Notes: a model not told the origin generated them from the letters alone. A stretch of 64,000 bases of DNA from Ochotona curzoniae (GCF_017591425.1 NW_024464918.1:22968001-23032000); one strand, 5' to 3'. Positions 9,640 through 22,211 are shown, counted from the first letter of the stretch. Numbers and translations are program-made.

Positions 9640-10480
9640 ACCTTCATTGAACATAGATTGCATATCTACTATATGTCAAATAATGGGCCAGAAATGGGCA
9701 TGGTGGTTCAAGGGATTTAAGCTCCTCTGGGAACACCCATATCCCAAATTGAAGTATTTGCTTTGAATCCCAGCCATTCCACTTCTGATCTGGCTTCCTA
9801 CTAATGTGTAAAGGAGAAAATGGCACAAATACTTGGGTTCCGGCCACCCACATGAGAGATAAAGGTGGAGTTCCTGACTCTTTGGCTTCAGCTTTTCCCA
9901 GTCCTGTTTGTTGTAGCAATTTGGGGAGGAAAAGGGAAACAGAAAGATGGAAGACAAATTTTTTTCTTCTTCCTTTTTTTCCCTTTTCTTTCTCTCCTCC
10001 TTTCTTGCTCCTCTCCTCTGTCTCTGCCTCACTCTCTTACTCCCTTGCTCTGCCTTTCAAATAAATATTTTTGAAAACACAATGAACAAGAAGCCAGAAC
10101 TAACATGTTGTGGCGAGGGCAGGGAGAACATACTGGTGAGTTACATACTCCAATAAGGGAGACAGGCATTAACAATAAACAAAAGAAAGAAAGCTGAATT
10201 GTGAAGGAGTCTTTAAAGAAAAGGATACAGCAAAGGCTGATGTTGGGAGACATTCAAATGGGCCATTAGAAAAGGCATCTCTTGGAATGTGCTGTTTAAG
10301 CTGAATTTTTTTAATAATGTAGAGATGTTGACCAAGAGAAAGGGAGAAAGGGGACTCAATTAAGCTCAGCAGCACATCTGGAGGTTACATAGTTGGAGAA
10401 ATCAGGGCATTTATGAAATCCTAAGAGTAAAAGTGGGACTAGAATTGGTGAGAAGGGAATTTGAATGTTCAAATTGAAGA
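9640..10480 (-). mobile_element. L2 LINE 3' region, antisense, interrupted by a CSINE
   Basis: 9640-9677 ('cttcattgaacatagattgc', 'atatctactatatgtcaaa') is the reversed L2 terminus. After the SINE, 10100-10480 continues in L2 order: 'caataagggagacaggcatt', 'aacaataaacaaaag', 'aaaaggcatctcttggaatg' and 'tgctgtttaagctgaa'. The piece is split by the insertion at 9680-10078. Identity is low, as expected for L2. Confidence 0.6.
9680..10078 (+). repeat. CSINE, old copy, inserted into L2
   Basis: A degraded head ('gggcatggtggttcaaggga') is followed by body segments ('atcccagccattccacttct', 'ttgggttccggccacccaca') and a long pyrimidine tract at 9960-10055. It ends with 'ctctgcctttcaaataaata'. No convincing target-site duplication remains. 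The pyrimidine tract is expanded to about 95 bp, longer than in most copies in the window. Confidence 0.7.
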
Positions 10481-11214
10481 TTGAGAGGAAGGGCCGGCTC
10501 ACAAATTTACTTCATGACAAATTTCTAAATGTTTGCATTACCCCTAAGCTTCCCCGAATGGATTCTGATACCTCTTATTGTTGATTTAAGTCTAGGTGAA
10601 ATAGCAGGAAATATAATTGAGGTTGTGGTCATGTTGAAACAATACCTTTAGTGCTTAATGGTTTGACCTTCTCCTATTGCCTGTCAAAAATATCATCATT
10701 TAAAAAATCAGTATATCACAATCAAGGTGTGTGTGGAAGAAAAAGAAATTTTGCCACTGTATTTAATCATTACCAGCTTTTGTCAAGCTCATAGCTTTTG
10801 TCAAGCCCGTAGCTTTTCTACATTCTTCGAAGGCAATCACTTAGGTTAATCAAATCCGTACTGGAAAATGTTCCTCTAAGTTGAGTCTTCAAAGTATTGA
10901 AATAGGATGTGATTTTTAATTCTCTTGCACCTGTGTTTGAAGGAAGTGTATCTGACACGGCCTTGGTACTTGATTTGTCAAATACTGGTTTTATTTCACA
11001 AAGAACCCAGGCTATGTGTCTATAGTGATGATCCATTGGAAATAATAATAGGCTGTAGGTAAAAATGGAGCTTATGTGACTTTATATTGAAGGGAGAGCT
11101 ATCAGGGGCTTTACACAGCCCAGCAATCAGTTGCTGCCATAAGAGTCCTAAATCTTTAGCTGTGCACCATTTATGTCAAGTTTTCTGTGCACAGAATGAG
11201 ATCTTGGGTCCTGT
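10481..11214. other. Intronic sequence with a short 18-bp tandem repeat
   Basis: Mostly unassigned. At 10775-10819 an 18-bp unit beginning 'agcttttgtcaagc' occurs two and a half times (10775-10792, 10793-10810, then 9 bp of a third). No gene or transposon was recognised. Confidence 0.6.
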
Positions 11215-11310
11215 GAGTGATGTTGTCTACTAAACAAATAAATATGATCTGTCTTGAGAGGACTTATAATCTAGTTTAAAGCGACAACACATACATGCTG
11301 TATATTCAAG
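11215..11310 (-). mobile_element. L2 LINE 3' fragment, antisense
   Basis: 'acaaataaatatgatctgtc' followed by 'ggacttataatctagtttaa' and 'gcgacaacacatac' matches the reversed L2 3' end around 'gagcttacagtctagt'. Short and diverged. Confidence 0.5.
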
Positions 11311-12036
11311 CCATCTATCAACATCTGTGCCATAATCTAATATAAATGAGTCATGCCTACTAAGAAGGTGCCAGCTAGGTTACTCAAGTTTCAGATGAAA
11401 ATTATTCTTACTAAGTTCCCAGAAGAGACTAATTATAGCTAAAGCTTAGAATAGAGGAGAAATTGAGTTAAGTTTGCAAGGAATAAATTCCAGATTAAAG
11501 GATGGCATACATCAAGGTTTTAATACAGGGTGGTACTAAGTGATTACCTCAGAACCCAGCAGAATTCTGAATCTTTATTTGGAGTCCAAAAGTCCCCCTG
11601 AAAATTGGAAGTAGAGTTGCACAACTCTGTTAATACATGCATCTTTGTGGAAGAGGAGTTTCTAGCCTTTATTTATTTATTTATTTTACATCTTATATCC
11701 TCAGAGAGTTCCATTATCTCCCACAAAAAGTCAAGCATTAGAGTAAAATGTATTATCCAAAAAAGACTCATGTTTTTAATTGTTTTGTTCATCAGACCAA
11801 ATTGTGCTTGGTAGAAACAAGAATGGGTGAAACGGGAACTCTTCCTTTAATGAGATGGATTTCAGTAAGGAAAGCAGAACAGGTACACCGCATGTGAGAA
11901 TGCCATGGAGAGTGTGAAAGGTACAGCTTCAGGAGTTGCGAATAGAAAGGAGTTCTTTCCCAGTCAGGGAAACCAATGGAAAAAGCTTCGTAGAATAGCT
12001 GGAATTGGGGCTAGCCATCAGGAGTTTATATATTCA
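11311..12036. other. Intronic sequence, no feature recognised
   Basis: No exon or repeat family was identified apart from a short (ttta)-type simple repeat at about 11670-11690. Confidence 0.5.
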
Positions 12037-12724
12037 CTTTTTTTCTTTTAAAGACTGACTTGTTTAAAAGTGAGACAGGAGGGCCCGGCGCGGTGGCGCA
12101 AGTGGTTAAGTCCTCGCCTTGCAACCCCTGGGATCCCATATGGGCGCCGGTTCTAATCCCGGCAGCCCCGCTTCCCTTCCAGCTCCCTGCTTGTGGCCTG
12201 GGAAAGCAGTCAAGGACGGCCCAAAGCTTTGGGAACCTGCACCCGTGCGGGAGACCCGGAAGAGGCTCCTGGCTTCGGATCGGCATAGTATCGGCCCGTT
12301 GCGCTCACTTGGGGAGTGAATCATCGGACGGAAGATCTTCCTCTCTCTCTCTCTCCTCTCTCTGTATATCCGCCTTTCCAATGAAAAAAATAATAAAAAT
12401 AAATCTTTAAAAAAAAAAATAAATAAAAGTGAGACAGGAAAAGGAAGAGAGAGCAAGTGAGATAAATCATCTACCCACTGAGTTACTCCTAAAATGCCCA
12501 TAGTAGCCAGAATTAGGCCAGGATGAAAGTAACAGCCAGGAATTCCACCTGGGGTTCCCATATCTAGGGTAGGAAGCCAAGTAGTGTGGCCATCTTCTGC
12601 TCCCTCCCAGCATATTATCAGGCGGCCGGACAGGAAGCACTGTACAAAACCAACACCCAGCTTTCTGCTGTATAGGATATAGGTATCCTCATTGGCAGCT
12701 GACCCAGCTGCACCACAACACTCA
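12037..12724 (-). repeat. Old antisense CSINE split by a younger CSINE
   Basis: The reversed tail and start of the body occupy 12037-12080 ('ttttcttttaaagactgact'). The rest resumes after the younger element at 12440: 'ggaagagagagcaagtgaga', 'catctacccactgagttact', 'aatgcccatagtagccagaa', ending near 'gctgacccagctgcaccaca' at 12720. The two halves belong to one element because the 16-bp target duplication of the inserted SINE lies inside it. This SINE-in-SINE nest shows at least two waves of CSINE activity. Confidence 0.8.
12081..12423 (+). repeat. Full-length young CSINE with intact Pol III boxes and 16-bp TSD
   Basis: Begins 'gggcccggcgcggtggcgca' and keeps an A-box-like 'tggcgcaagtgg' (12094-12105) and a B-box 'ggttctaatcc' (12149-12159). 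It has the full body ('ctgcttgtggcctgggaaag', 'agtgaatcatcggacggaag') and ends in an A-rich tail containing 'aataaaaataaatc'. Identical 16-bp target duplications, 'taaaagtgagacagga', sit at 12065-12080 and 12424-12439. It is the best-preserved copy in the window and retains CpG pairs that older copies have lost. It is the main evidence that the host is a lagomorph. Confidence 0.97.
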
Positions 12725-13060
12725 CCCTCATGTGTGTGTGTTTTATTCAGCTAACTGACATGATTTTTGCTAACTCATGAGGTGACACTTCCTATTCTAG
12801 ATCCTCAGATTACGGTAGTGAATTTGATCCTGTGCTTAAAAGACATACTGTCAAAGAAAATTTATTTCAGTAGATACAAGCCATGGATAAAAGTTGGTTA
12901 GCAAAGAACGTATCTGCTTTGGGAGGCCAAGGCTTAAATTTTGCTAAAGTATCAAGTGTGTAAAAAAAAATTAAAAAGCTAATGTTGACGTTGTAAGATA
13001 AACTTTGAAAGTCTAAGACCTAAAAGTGAGCTGCAAGTAAGGGGTTAAGATGGCTTGATT

Positions 13061-13394
13061 TGGGACCGGTGCAGTGTCCTACTGGCCAAAGTCCTCACCT
13101 TGCAGGTATTGGGATCCCATATGGGCACTGGTTCTCATCCCAGTGGCCTGCTTCCCATCCAGCTCCCTGCTTGTGGCCTGGGAAAGCAGTCAAGGATGGC
13201 CCAAAGCCTTGGGACCCTATACCCATCTGAGAGACCCAGAAGATGTTCTGGGCTCCTGGTTTTGGATCAGTTCAGCTCTAGCCAATGCAGCCACTTGGGG
13301 AGTGAATCATTGGATGGAAGAACTTCCTCTCTGTCTCTCTTCCTCCTCTCTGTATGTATGACTTTGCAGTGAAAATGAATATTTTTTTTAAAAA
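13061..13394 (+). repeat. CSINE with 9-bp TSD
   Basis: 'gggaccggtgcagtgtccta' head, 'gggatcccatatgggcactg', 'ctgcttgtggcctgggaaag' and 'gagtgaatcattggatggaa', with an A/T-rich tail. Direct repeats 'ggcttgatt' flank it at 13052-13060 and 13395-13403. Most CpGs have decayed, so it is older than the 12081 copy. Confidence 0.92.
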
Positions 13395-13489
13395 GGCTTG
13401 ATTAAAATGGTAGACAAAAGAGAATAGGGATAAAAGTTACAAGGTACAGAGAAAATCAGTGGGAAGCAATAGCCAGGTTAAAAATGTGA

Positions 13490-13645
13490 GTTTTATAACT
13501 GGAGCGGAGTTCAAATCCTAGCCCCACTGTTAGTCTGCCAAACCTGGGCAAACTATTTGGCATTTCTGAGCCACCACGTCTCCATCTGAAAAATGGGGGA
13601 AAGATATGTGAGCGCCAGCTCAGTGATGTAAGGTAAAACACAAAT
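13490..13645 (+). repeat. MIR SINE, sense
   Basis: 'gagttcaaatcctagcccca' (13508-13527), 'aacctgggcaaactatttgg', 'ccatctgaaaaatgggggaa'. A clear MIR core. Confidence 0.8.
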
Positions 13646-14576
13646 CACAAGTCCCGGCCAACATAAATATTTAATAATCAGTGATTATGATACAGAGTTA
13701 GGAAGAAAGTATATACATAAGGGGTCAAGTGCTAATGCCTGGTGTGCATGAGACCAGGTCAGTAATCACTAGCATCAAAGAAAAACTGCTTTTCCAAGCT
13801 GTACAGTGCTGATATTTTTCTTCAACTGAAGTGTCACGAGGCCAAGTCAATAGCTATTTAATTTCAGTGACTCGTCTTCCTGACAGTTACAATCCTCCCC
13901 TTATACTCACACTATGGTGAAGGAATGTTCAGCTAGAAGAGTTTTCCATTAAGTACTGACTTCCTGGAAGGGAGATCTACAAATCACTTGGAAAGTTCCT
14001 GGCACCATCACCTGGGTCTGGCCATTTGCAAAATGCCTATAAATCTTGCACAGGTCAGGGATGACTGTGTGTGTGCGCCACCCCTTCCAGCAGACTGGCT
14101 TCTGTAAGATATTAGGAACAGTAGGAACAGTGATGAAAGTTGCTCAAAAAAAGGCCAGAAGGAGGTCAGACCATGCATGTGGAAGTGATTGGGCAGTAAA
14201 TTTTTCATCACTTTAAAATATATACAGGTAATCCGACTTCTGCCTGGTAGCCAGATAGGAGATGCTAAAGGAAGGCTCCTTTTCCTCTCACTTCAAAGAA
14301 AAAGGTAATGGAATCAGGGGAAGACGGAAAGCGGGAAAGGAGAGAAACAGGTTAGAAATGCAAAGAACATGGTTTTCATTTGTAGCAATCCCTTGAAACT
14401 CCACAATGCTCATCTGCAGGAGAAAGTTTTGAAACACTAAAACAAAAATCTTTAGTATTGGGGTTGATACTAAATTTATTTTGGGAATCCTGTTAAACCT
14501 TATATGAAGATCACTTTTCAATTGCTTTTGTTTTACGCACCATCTCTTGTGTATGAGTAGAACTGAATGTATAGAT
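13646..14576. other. Intronic sequence, no feature recognised
   Basis: No exon, RNA gene or transposon was recognised. Short frames on the - strand (14008-14521) look like chance. Confidence 0.5.
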
Positions 14577-14893
14577 TTTTAAAAATATATTTATTTATTT
14601 GTATTGGAAATGGAGATTTACAGAGAGGAGGAGAGATAAAGATGTTCTGTCTGCTAGTTCACTCCCCAAATGGCCGCAATGGCCAAAGTTGAGCTGATCC
14701 AAAGCCAGGAACCAGAAGCCTCTTCTGGGTCTCCCACACAGGAGCAGGGTTCCAAGGCTTTGGGTTGTCCTGCACTGCTTTTCCAAACCACAAGCCAGGA
14801 GCTGGGTGGGAAGTGGAGCCACCAAGACATGAACTGACACCCATATGGGATCCCAACACTTTAAGGGGGAAGATTAGCCAGTGTAGAGCATGC
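14577..14893 (-). repeat. CSINE, antisense
   Basis: Reversed tail 'aaaaatatatttatttattt', then 'gagatttacagagaggagga', 'tcactccccaaatggccgca', 'gccaggaaccagaagcctct', 'cccatatgggatcccaacac', and the reversed head near 14870-14893. Nearly full-length. Confidence 0.9.
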
Positions 14894-17262
14894 ACTGGTT
14901 CCTGACATAATTCAAATATCAGCAGTGAGCAGTGTGCCATTACTGGATTGTTTATTCACTTGGCCCTACTTCCCTTCCCTCTTCTGCATTCTTTCATTTT
15001 TATCCTTTTCAGCAAAACTCTCAAGACTTTCCGTCAGTCTCTGTCTCCAGTTGCTTCCCTCCTGCTGCCATTCTCTCGGAAGCCCGCTCCAGTTCTACCC
15101 ATACCATTCCACAGACACTAAACTTGGAAACTCAAAACGACTTGCACATTTGAAATCCTCAAGTCGATCTTACCCTTTTTCTTGGCCGCTCTGAGGTGTT
15201 GGGCATAACTGTTTACTCTGCTGCCCTTTCATGGCTTCCAGAACGCTTTCTTAATGTTTCTTCTTTCTGACGGCACATTCCTGCTTTTGTTTTAGGCTTG
15301 CTTTTTTTGTTTGTTTCCTGGCTCTTCATATCCCACCTTTTTAAATACTGGAATGTCATAAAATTAGCTTTTGAATCCCCTGTTTTCTTTAGTATATGCA
15401 TTCCCTGAAATAACTCCATGCTCTCTCAAGTTGTGCCCTTCCCTGCCCTGTGACCCTCCCTGAACCAGCTCACCCGCTTTTTCTTTCTGTGGTTCATGGA
15501 CCCCATACGTCCCTATCAGTGCTACAAAACTCCTTTCACTGATCCATGTGGTTCTAGAGTTGTCTAACACTCACTTTCTGAGAATTTCCCTTTGCCTCAC
15601 ACTCCTGAAGAAAATATGGACATTGTACCAACACAAATATTTTGTTTGTGGATATGTTGTTTAGCATTACCATTCTTTGCATTTCCACTTTAAGAACGGC
15701 TCACTTTAGCACCCAGTGATCTCATAAACAAGAATAAAATTGGGAATGCCTGTGATATGTTAGGACACTCAGCTAGACACCGTGGACTACTTGTTGAGTT
15801 TGTTCCTTGTGGCATTTACCGTGCAGGGACAAGTATCTCAAGTGATTCTAAACCCATCGTGATAAGCCCTAGCCACAAGAAGTAATGACTTACAGGAAAA
15901 AGTATCGGGAATAATGCATGACGCTGTATAATCATGGCAGCTGTCTTAGGCTTGGGAGAAGTCGCATAAATCTTTTCTCCAGAAGTGATATCTGAGCCAA
16001 TCCACAAATATGGGAAATTTTTACCTTCCAAAAGGAGGATATCATGTCTTACTGAATTCAGAGCATCTGATATAGTAAGTTTTCTGGCCAAAAGTGTGCC
16101 AATCAGATGCCATGTTCAATGTGTTGGGGTGGCATAGCCCTGGTCCAAGAGTTCCTATTTCCTCACAGGTATGAGAGCTTTCTTCCTTTTGATCCAGAGT
16201 CCCACACACCCTGGGCCAGCCATAGATGTTCTGTGCTGTGCAGACAATAGGTCTGAATGATGGACAGAGTTTGTATTGCCTGCACTGTTAATTACTCCTC
16301 TGCTTTTTGAAAGAGAGGGTGACAGATGGTAAACACCTTGACAGCAGACTCCACTGTAAACCATACAAGCGTGTAGACAAGTCTGGGCTGCTACCAATTT
16401 CCCACTGGATTTTTGTGTATGTAGAGAGAATTTTTCAGACTCCTCTGCCTGTTGGCTGGTTTTGTTTCAACTATGGAAAAATTCTTCCTCCTTGGCTTCC
16501 ATGTTACAAGAACTTCATTTTATTAAAAGGCCATCCCCCACCAGCCCACATGTCGCTGGATTGTCTAAATCCTCGCTAACGCTGGAGACTTGGTCAGTGC
16601 AGCAAAGCCATGTGCATTTTAATGGGAACAGCATGGCATTCATTACTCACCTGCTTCCAACCATCTGGATTTTCACAGCTGAGCAAGCATGGTGGGCTTC
16701 CTGCATATTAGCATGGAGAGTTTGGCTCCTAAGAAGGGTGTGGTTGGGTCTGTGCAAGTGATAATTGTGTAATGGACACTGTGAATAAGCCAGAGTGGGC
16801 ATGATATCTTAGCAATTTGCTTTCGTGTTTGAATAGTTAAAAAATATTGTACCATCTCCAAACATGGGAAGGAAGACACACAAACCATCTCAGTCCTGGA
16901 AATCTAGAAAATGTGAAGAAAATTGGCTGTCTGGTAAAGTTCAAATGAAGACATGCGTATGACAATCGTACAAGAAAGTTGCAGGGCAAACAACCTTCCT
17001 TTTCTCTGATTCAGGATGCATTAATAATATGGTCGGGTTCAAAGTGCTGTGAAAGAAGCAAAGATGGGAAGACATGTCTGTAGTGGGCATGTGGATACAT
17101 GTACCAGGAAGTCAAGCAATGGCTTAAGCCCCAGGGTCTGTTACTTCTTGACTGTTAATTAAACAATGCCCTGTGTCCGTTGTTTAACAGGTACAGACAT
17201 AGGCCATCCCAAAGTAAGTTTTAGTTCAGTGATGACATCAAAGATGTTATTCCATTCTTCTG
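14894..17262. other. Intronic sequence, no feature recognised
   Basis: About 2.4 kb without a recognisable exon or transposon. 14930-15330 is pyrimidine-rich. Frames of 60-99 codons occur on both strands but overlap and show no motif. Ancient repeats too diverged to see by eye may be present. Confidence 0.45.
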
Positions 17263-17269
17263 TCATACT

Positions 17270-17392
17270 CAACCTTAGTCAGCTGTTGCGGCCACTTAGG
17301 GAGTAAATCAATGGACGGAAAATCTTCCTCTCTGTCTCTCCTCCTCTCTGTATATCTGCCTTTCCAATTTAAATCAATCTTACATTGAGAGC
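17270..17392 (+). repeat. CSINE 3' part (5'-truncated)
   Basis: Begins within the body at 'agtcagctgttgcggccact', continues 'gtaaatcaatggacggaaaa', 'tcttcctctctgtctctcct', and ends at about 'tttaaatcaatctta'. 5' truncation is the normal outcome of incomplete reverse transcription. Confidence 0.85.
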
Positions 17393-19184
17393 CTCTTTTT
17401 AGCGGAGCATTAAAAAAGACTATAGAGAGCAAAAATTAAGTACTAATACTGAAGTCCTTGGGCTTTCTGCCTCATGGTCACAAGAGTGCTGCCACGGCTC
17501 CGTATGTGGATACCTATAGCCCTATTCAGAGGCAGAAGCAGTGAGTAGACAGCCAGAAGACCTCCTCTTACTTTCTTCCCCTTTTAAAGGGGAAGAAAAA
17601 AAAACTTTCCCAGAATCTCTGCCCCCCCTTCCATCCTCTCTACCCCAGTAACAAACTTTCCTCTAATCTGGCTGGTCATGTTGGGTTTTGTGGCCACCCC
17701 TAGAAGGTGTCCACATTGTCCAGCCTCTGCATGTGGTGCATTGGGAGACAGGCAAGGAAGGTAGGAAAAGGAGTTAAAACCGAGGAAGCTAAAGGACCAA
17801 GGGTATCTACAACAACCAACTACCTGCCATTTATGAGCTTGGGCCACTAGGGCAGACTGACATTTAATCAGTGCCTTTCTTCTAACACTATATTTACAAG
17901 TAATAGGAAACAACAGTTGTGATAAAATCTTGGGCATTATAATTTTTGGACTCTTCCACCTGCGTTCTTTCGTATGAGAGAAGTGTATGCAGCAGATTGA
18001 GCCTAAAGCCGTTGCTCAGAATTAATTGTACCAAAATCAGATCAGATAAAGATTACATAGTATATGCAGTAGGCCAAGAATAGCAAAATTGTGCCGTGTG
18101 TATTGCCTTCATTTTTGTCTATGCCCAGGAACTAATGCATTGTAGTATCACATACCTAGTCCAAGTATGACCTCAGAATAATCAGTAACTCCTACCGATA
18201 AACTGAAGGTGAGAAGTAAGATTATATCTGTCTGTTACTGGTCATCAGAATCATATATTTACTACTGTTGTCATTAGAATGGTGTGAAAAGATTGTGGAA
18301 AATAGTGTCAGGAAGTTAATGCTGTGGATCCGAGAATGTAAACAAAGTCCCCCTTGAAGGCGAAGGGCATGGACCAAGGGGCAGAAAGCCTCCTGTGTCC
18401 CTCAGTTTGGGAGGGCAGGTTGGCAGTGTGTATTGCTAAATTTCTGTTCTTGCTAGTCAAGAGAGAAAAACACATTCTAGGTAATGATAGCATCTAAACA
18501 AACTTTGGAACCAAAGCATTGACTGCGAGTGAGCAACAGATTTCGATTGTGTTGAATTAAATCCACAGAGACTAGTTGTATTAAACTTGTGTATTTGCAC
18601 CACATTTTCAACTTTGGGAAGCCTTTGTATTGGTCAGTTTGTTTGGATCCCACAATTTGATTCCTCTAAAGCATTTTACTATAAAGGGGAAGCTTCAGGG
18701 GATAATGGAACTATTTTCTGTCATGATAAGGGTTGTAAACGCACATCTCTGTAGCATTGCAAGCCGTAAAAGTGAATTTTACTAGATGTGCAATACAGTA
18801 CATATTTTAAAGAAGTTTCAAAAGTCACTAAGATGAATGTTAAAATCTCTTACCTGGTTTAGAAACTAATTAAACCATTTACAGCTTTAAATGGCTCAGA
18901 ATTCATAGTTTTGGCAAAATACTATAAAAACGTTTTTAAAAAAATAGAAGACTATAAGAAAAGAAACCAACTACACTCTGTACTAAAACAGTACCATTAT
19001 GGACTCTGACAGATTTTTTTGTATGAATATGTTTGTCTTTGTAGAAATTATCTATTGTTTCCTTTAAAGTTGCAATATAAATTTCATTTTATATTTTAGC
19101 TGTCACTTTGTTCTTAGAAATTTTAAAAGTATATGTTTACTTAGCAAAGAAATTATCTGAAAAAGTTACAAAATGTATTTATCT
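17393..19184. other. Intronic sequence, no repeat recognised (possible conserved block)
   Basis: No exon was recognised. 18540-18920 is repeat-free and dense in homeodomain-type TAAT/ATTA motifs ('gaaactaattaaacc'). That composition resembles intronic non-coding elements conserved among mammals, but I cannot test conservation. Confidence 0.4.
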
Positions 19185-19485
19185 GAAAAATAGTTATAAA
19201 CAGAAACAAAAAGACAGATGGATTGATTTTTTTCCATCTGCTTGTTCACTCCCCTAATGGCTCCAAGGTCTAAGGCTGTGCTTGACTGAAGCCCAGCTAA
19301 GCCAAAGCCAAAAGCCTAGAACTCCATCCAGGTTTCCCACTTAGGGAATTATTTGAACCATCTAGCTCTGTCTGCTTTCACAGATATATTAGCAGGGAGC
19401 TAAGTCATATGTGGCATAACCAGGACTTGAACCAGCACCGAAATTATATGCCAACACTGCAAATGGCACTGCAAGAAAAGCTTTC
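19185..19485 (-). repeat. CSINE, antisense, old copy
   Basis: Reversed order: 'tccatctgcttgttcactcc' (19234-19253), 'taagccaaagccaaaagcct', 'attagcagggagctaagtca', 'aaccaggacttgaaccagca', 'tatatgccaacactgcaaat'. Strongly diverged. Confidence 0.75.
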
Positions 19486-22211
19486 ACAAATTGTCACTCA
19501 TTAGACACATACTGTCCTATTGCCTGTTACTTTTAAAATTTTGTAGTATAGTAATCTTTTTAAACAAGAAAATTTGGACACAGTCCCAGTAGTGAAGCTT
19601 GAACCTATCTCGTTGGCCATGACCAGACTTCTCCTCTCGCCATGCTCTATCCATTTTAGCAGAAAATACGTTTCCGTACTCTGAATCAGTTACCAAAGCT
19701 TACTTACCAGAGAAATTAGGTGTTGATTTGGGATTGTGAACTAGGACTGAAAACAGAGACCATGGTTTTCTGTAGATGGCTCCCACTGGGGAGTCGAAGA
19801 ATCCCATTTGTCTCATGAGTCACATGGTCACCACCAACAGAGGATATTCCTGCTACCTCTTGGTCCACCATAGCCATTGTCACCAGTCACAATACCTCAT
19901 CCCAGAGTACCCCTGAATCCTTCTCAACACAAACGTCCTGCAACTTCCACTATTTCACCAGTATGATCCACTGTAGAATGTGTTTTCCATCTCTGCTGAT
20001 ATCCTTGGCCTCGCTGCAGAAGCGAAAAACTGCAAGAGCCAATGAAAGCATCAGGAATATTGCCAACTGCTATTCAGTTGATACAATAAATGGTCTTGTA
20101 TTCTTATCTCCCAAATGTTTCTGAGCTAAAGTCAAGTGCCTTTAATGGCTCCAAAGGCTCTTGCATTGGCCTTTCTTTCTCTGACCCCATGCTTGATTGG
20201 CAGCAACAGTGCTATTGACTTGGTCTGTGTCTGCAGTGGACTTTGGATTCAGATCCTCTCCAAATCTCAGCTGAGACATTTTGTGAAACAGTCAACTGCG
20301 GTGTGAGCTGTACGTCATTTCGTAACCATGGTACCTGTCTCACTGCAGTTCTCTAGCATTGCATAGACAGACCACAGCCTGGCATGCTGCTATTCTGGGG
20401 ATCAGGACATGAGTCAGGGGACCGTTGTTCTCTTCAGCCTTACATCACATGAATATAATTGCTAAGTCAATACCTATTGTTCAAGTAAATAGTGTGTGTG
20501 AAATTACTAGTTTGAAACCTTCATGGGATGCTTAGATTGATTTTTTAAAAAGAAAAACTCAGTCCTAACAGTGCCTATTGAGCTAGAAATGGGGTTACCA
20601 GGCCAGCATCCTGCAGAAATTAGATCAGCACAAACAGTGTGGAGCAAACTGCCTACCACCCCCAGGGTTTCCATTAAAAACTGTTTTAACTGTATTGACC
20701 TCTGATGTTATTTCTGCATTTTGTTGCTTTGGTCAGTGTTGATTTTATCCATATCTATATAAGACAGGAAAATGACCAAATCTATAGTTTCTTGCTCAAA
20801 AGTATGATGAGGCTGAGCAGTTCATGAAATGCTGAGTTCTTAAAGGCAAAAGCAATGCAGAATTTGGTAAATTTTTTTTTCTTTTGGATAAATTAATTTC
20901 TGTTGATGATTTCAGACAAACTTACTGTCAATACATTTGCTAGCTTCTTGATGCTGTCACATCTGTATATATTTGTGAAAGGCTTTTTGTCCCAGGTAGC
21001 ACATCTTTTACAGTTTAAACTGTCCTACCAAAAAAGCATGCTGTAAACACAAGGATATTTTTGTGAAAAGTTTCAGTATCTTGAAATTGGAAGATGGAGT
21101 GATTCATGAATTTTGCATCAATTATTAAACAGCCATGGATGATGATAAGGAGATATGGATAGTGCCATAAGTATGCAGTTACACCAGCCAAGCAATGATA
21201 AATGGGTCAGGAATCCTGAAAGTTCAAAATAGGTATTAGCTTGAGATGCATTTGCATATGTTCTGGTGGAAGGTAGATATAGTAGTTGATATAAACAGCC
21301 CCAAATACAGACCACATGGCCAGTAGGAGGTGAGTACAAATAAGGCCTTTGCAAGTTTTAGGAATTTCAACATCTATCCAAATGTCAGTCATCTCCTATA
21401 CAAGTTTCTTGAGAAAGACCTAGCATTGAAGAATGACACTTGGAAAACAAAGGGGTGGGTGTTTATTATTATTATTGTTGTTGTTATTAACTGGATTCAT
21501 GCCTAATGGTCCATAAGACTGAGTTCTATTAACACTGGCTTGGGGCATATAACTTAGACTTCACGTTAAATCTTACCTTGCTTTGACCTGAGACTGAAGA
21601 CATTTCCACAGACTCTGGATAAAAAGACATTGGTTGTGTCATCCCTGGAAAAGCAAGTTTCATTTCTCTTAGAGTGGCATTTCCTAGGCAACAGAGCCCA
21701 AGGCTCCCAATGGAATGAAGTGACTTCATTGTTCAGATAAGCAGCTTCATCAACAGGAGAGGTTCATCTTTTCGTTTCAGTGTGAGGCTCCTGCAGCCCA
21801 CCCAGAATTCTAGTGCTTGGTGTTGGCATTGGCGGCCAGGCAAAAGGTAGAAACTTCATTGGAGCAAAACCTTAAAAGCTCAGTCTGCCACACGAGCACA
21901 GTGTTACCAATCCCTGACCTGGCTTCCCCACCATCTTCTCTTCTCTACAGAAGCAACTTAAGATTCCCTAGGACCTGAGTGATAAGTGAAAAGAAATCAC
22001 AACATCCAAAGCAGAGAGCTCTGTTACCTTCTGTGAACCACTCATTGTAAAACAGGAAGAAGTCTTGGAAGTTAGAAGTGAACCCTTGACTAGACTACTA
22101 TAATAACATGAGGGAAGATGGCAGGAGGAAGAGGGGAGAGATGGGAGAATCCCTATTCCTACAAAACTGTAGCATGGACAATAAAAATAACAATTTAAAA
22201 ACATCTTTTAA
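19486..22211. other. Intronic sequence, nothing assigned except a short ATT simple repeat
   Basis: About 2.7 kb with no exon recognised. A simple repeat of ATT/GTT units lies at about 21464-21490. A possible antisense MIR trace lies near 19560-19660, too weak to call. Confidence 0.45.

Noticed and set aside
9499..9720. Frame beginning with a Cys-Val repeat
   Set aside because: Direct translation of the (GT)n(GA)n microsatellite.
12081..12160. tRNA gene
   Set aside because: A and B boxes are present, but they belong to the tRNA-derived head of the CSINE; no cloverleaf with a proper acceptor stem was found.
12060..12561. 116- and 151-codon frames on opposite strands
   Set aside because: Both are translations of the CSINE, which is GC-rich and has few stops.
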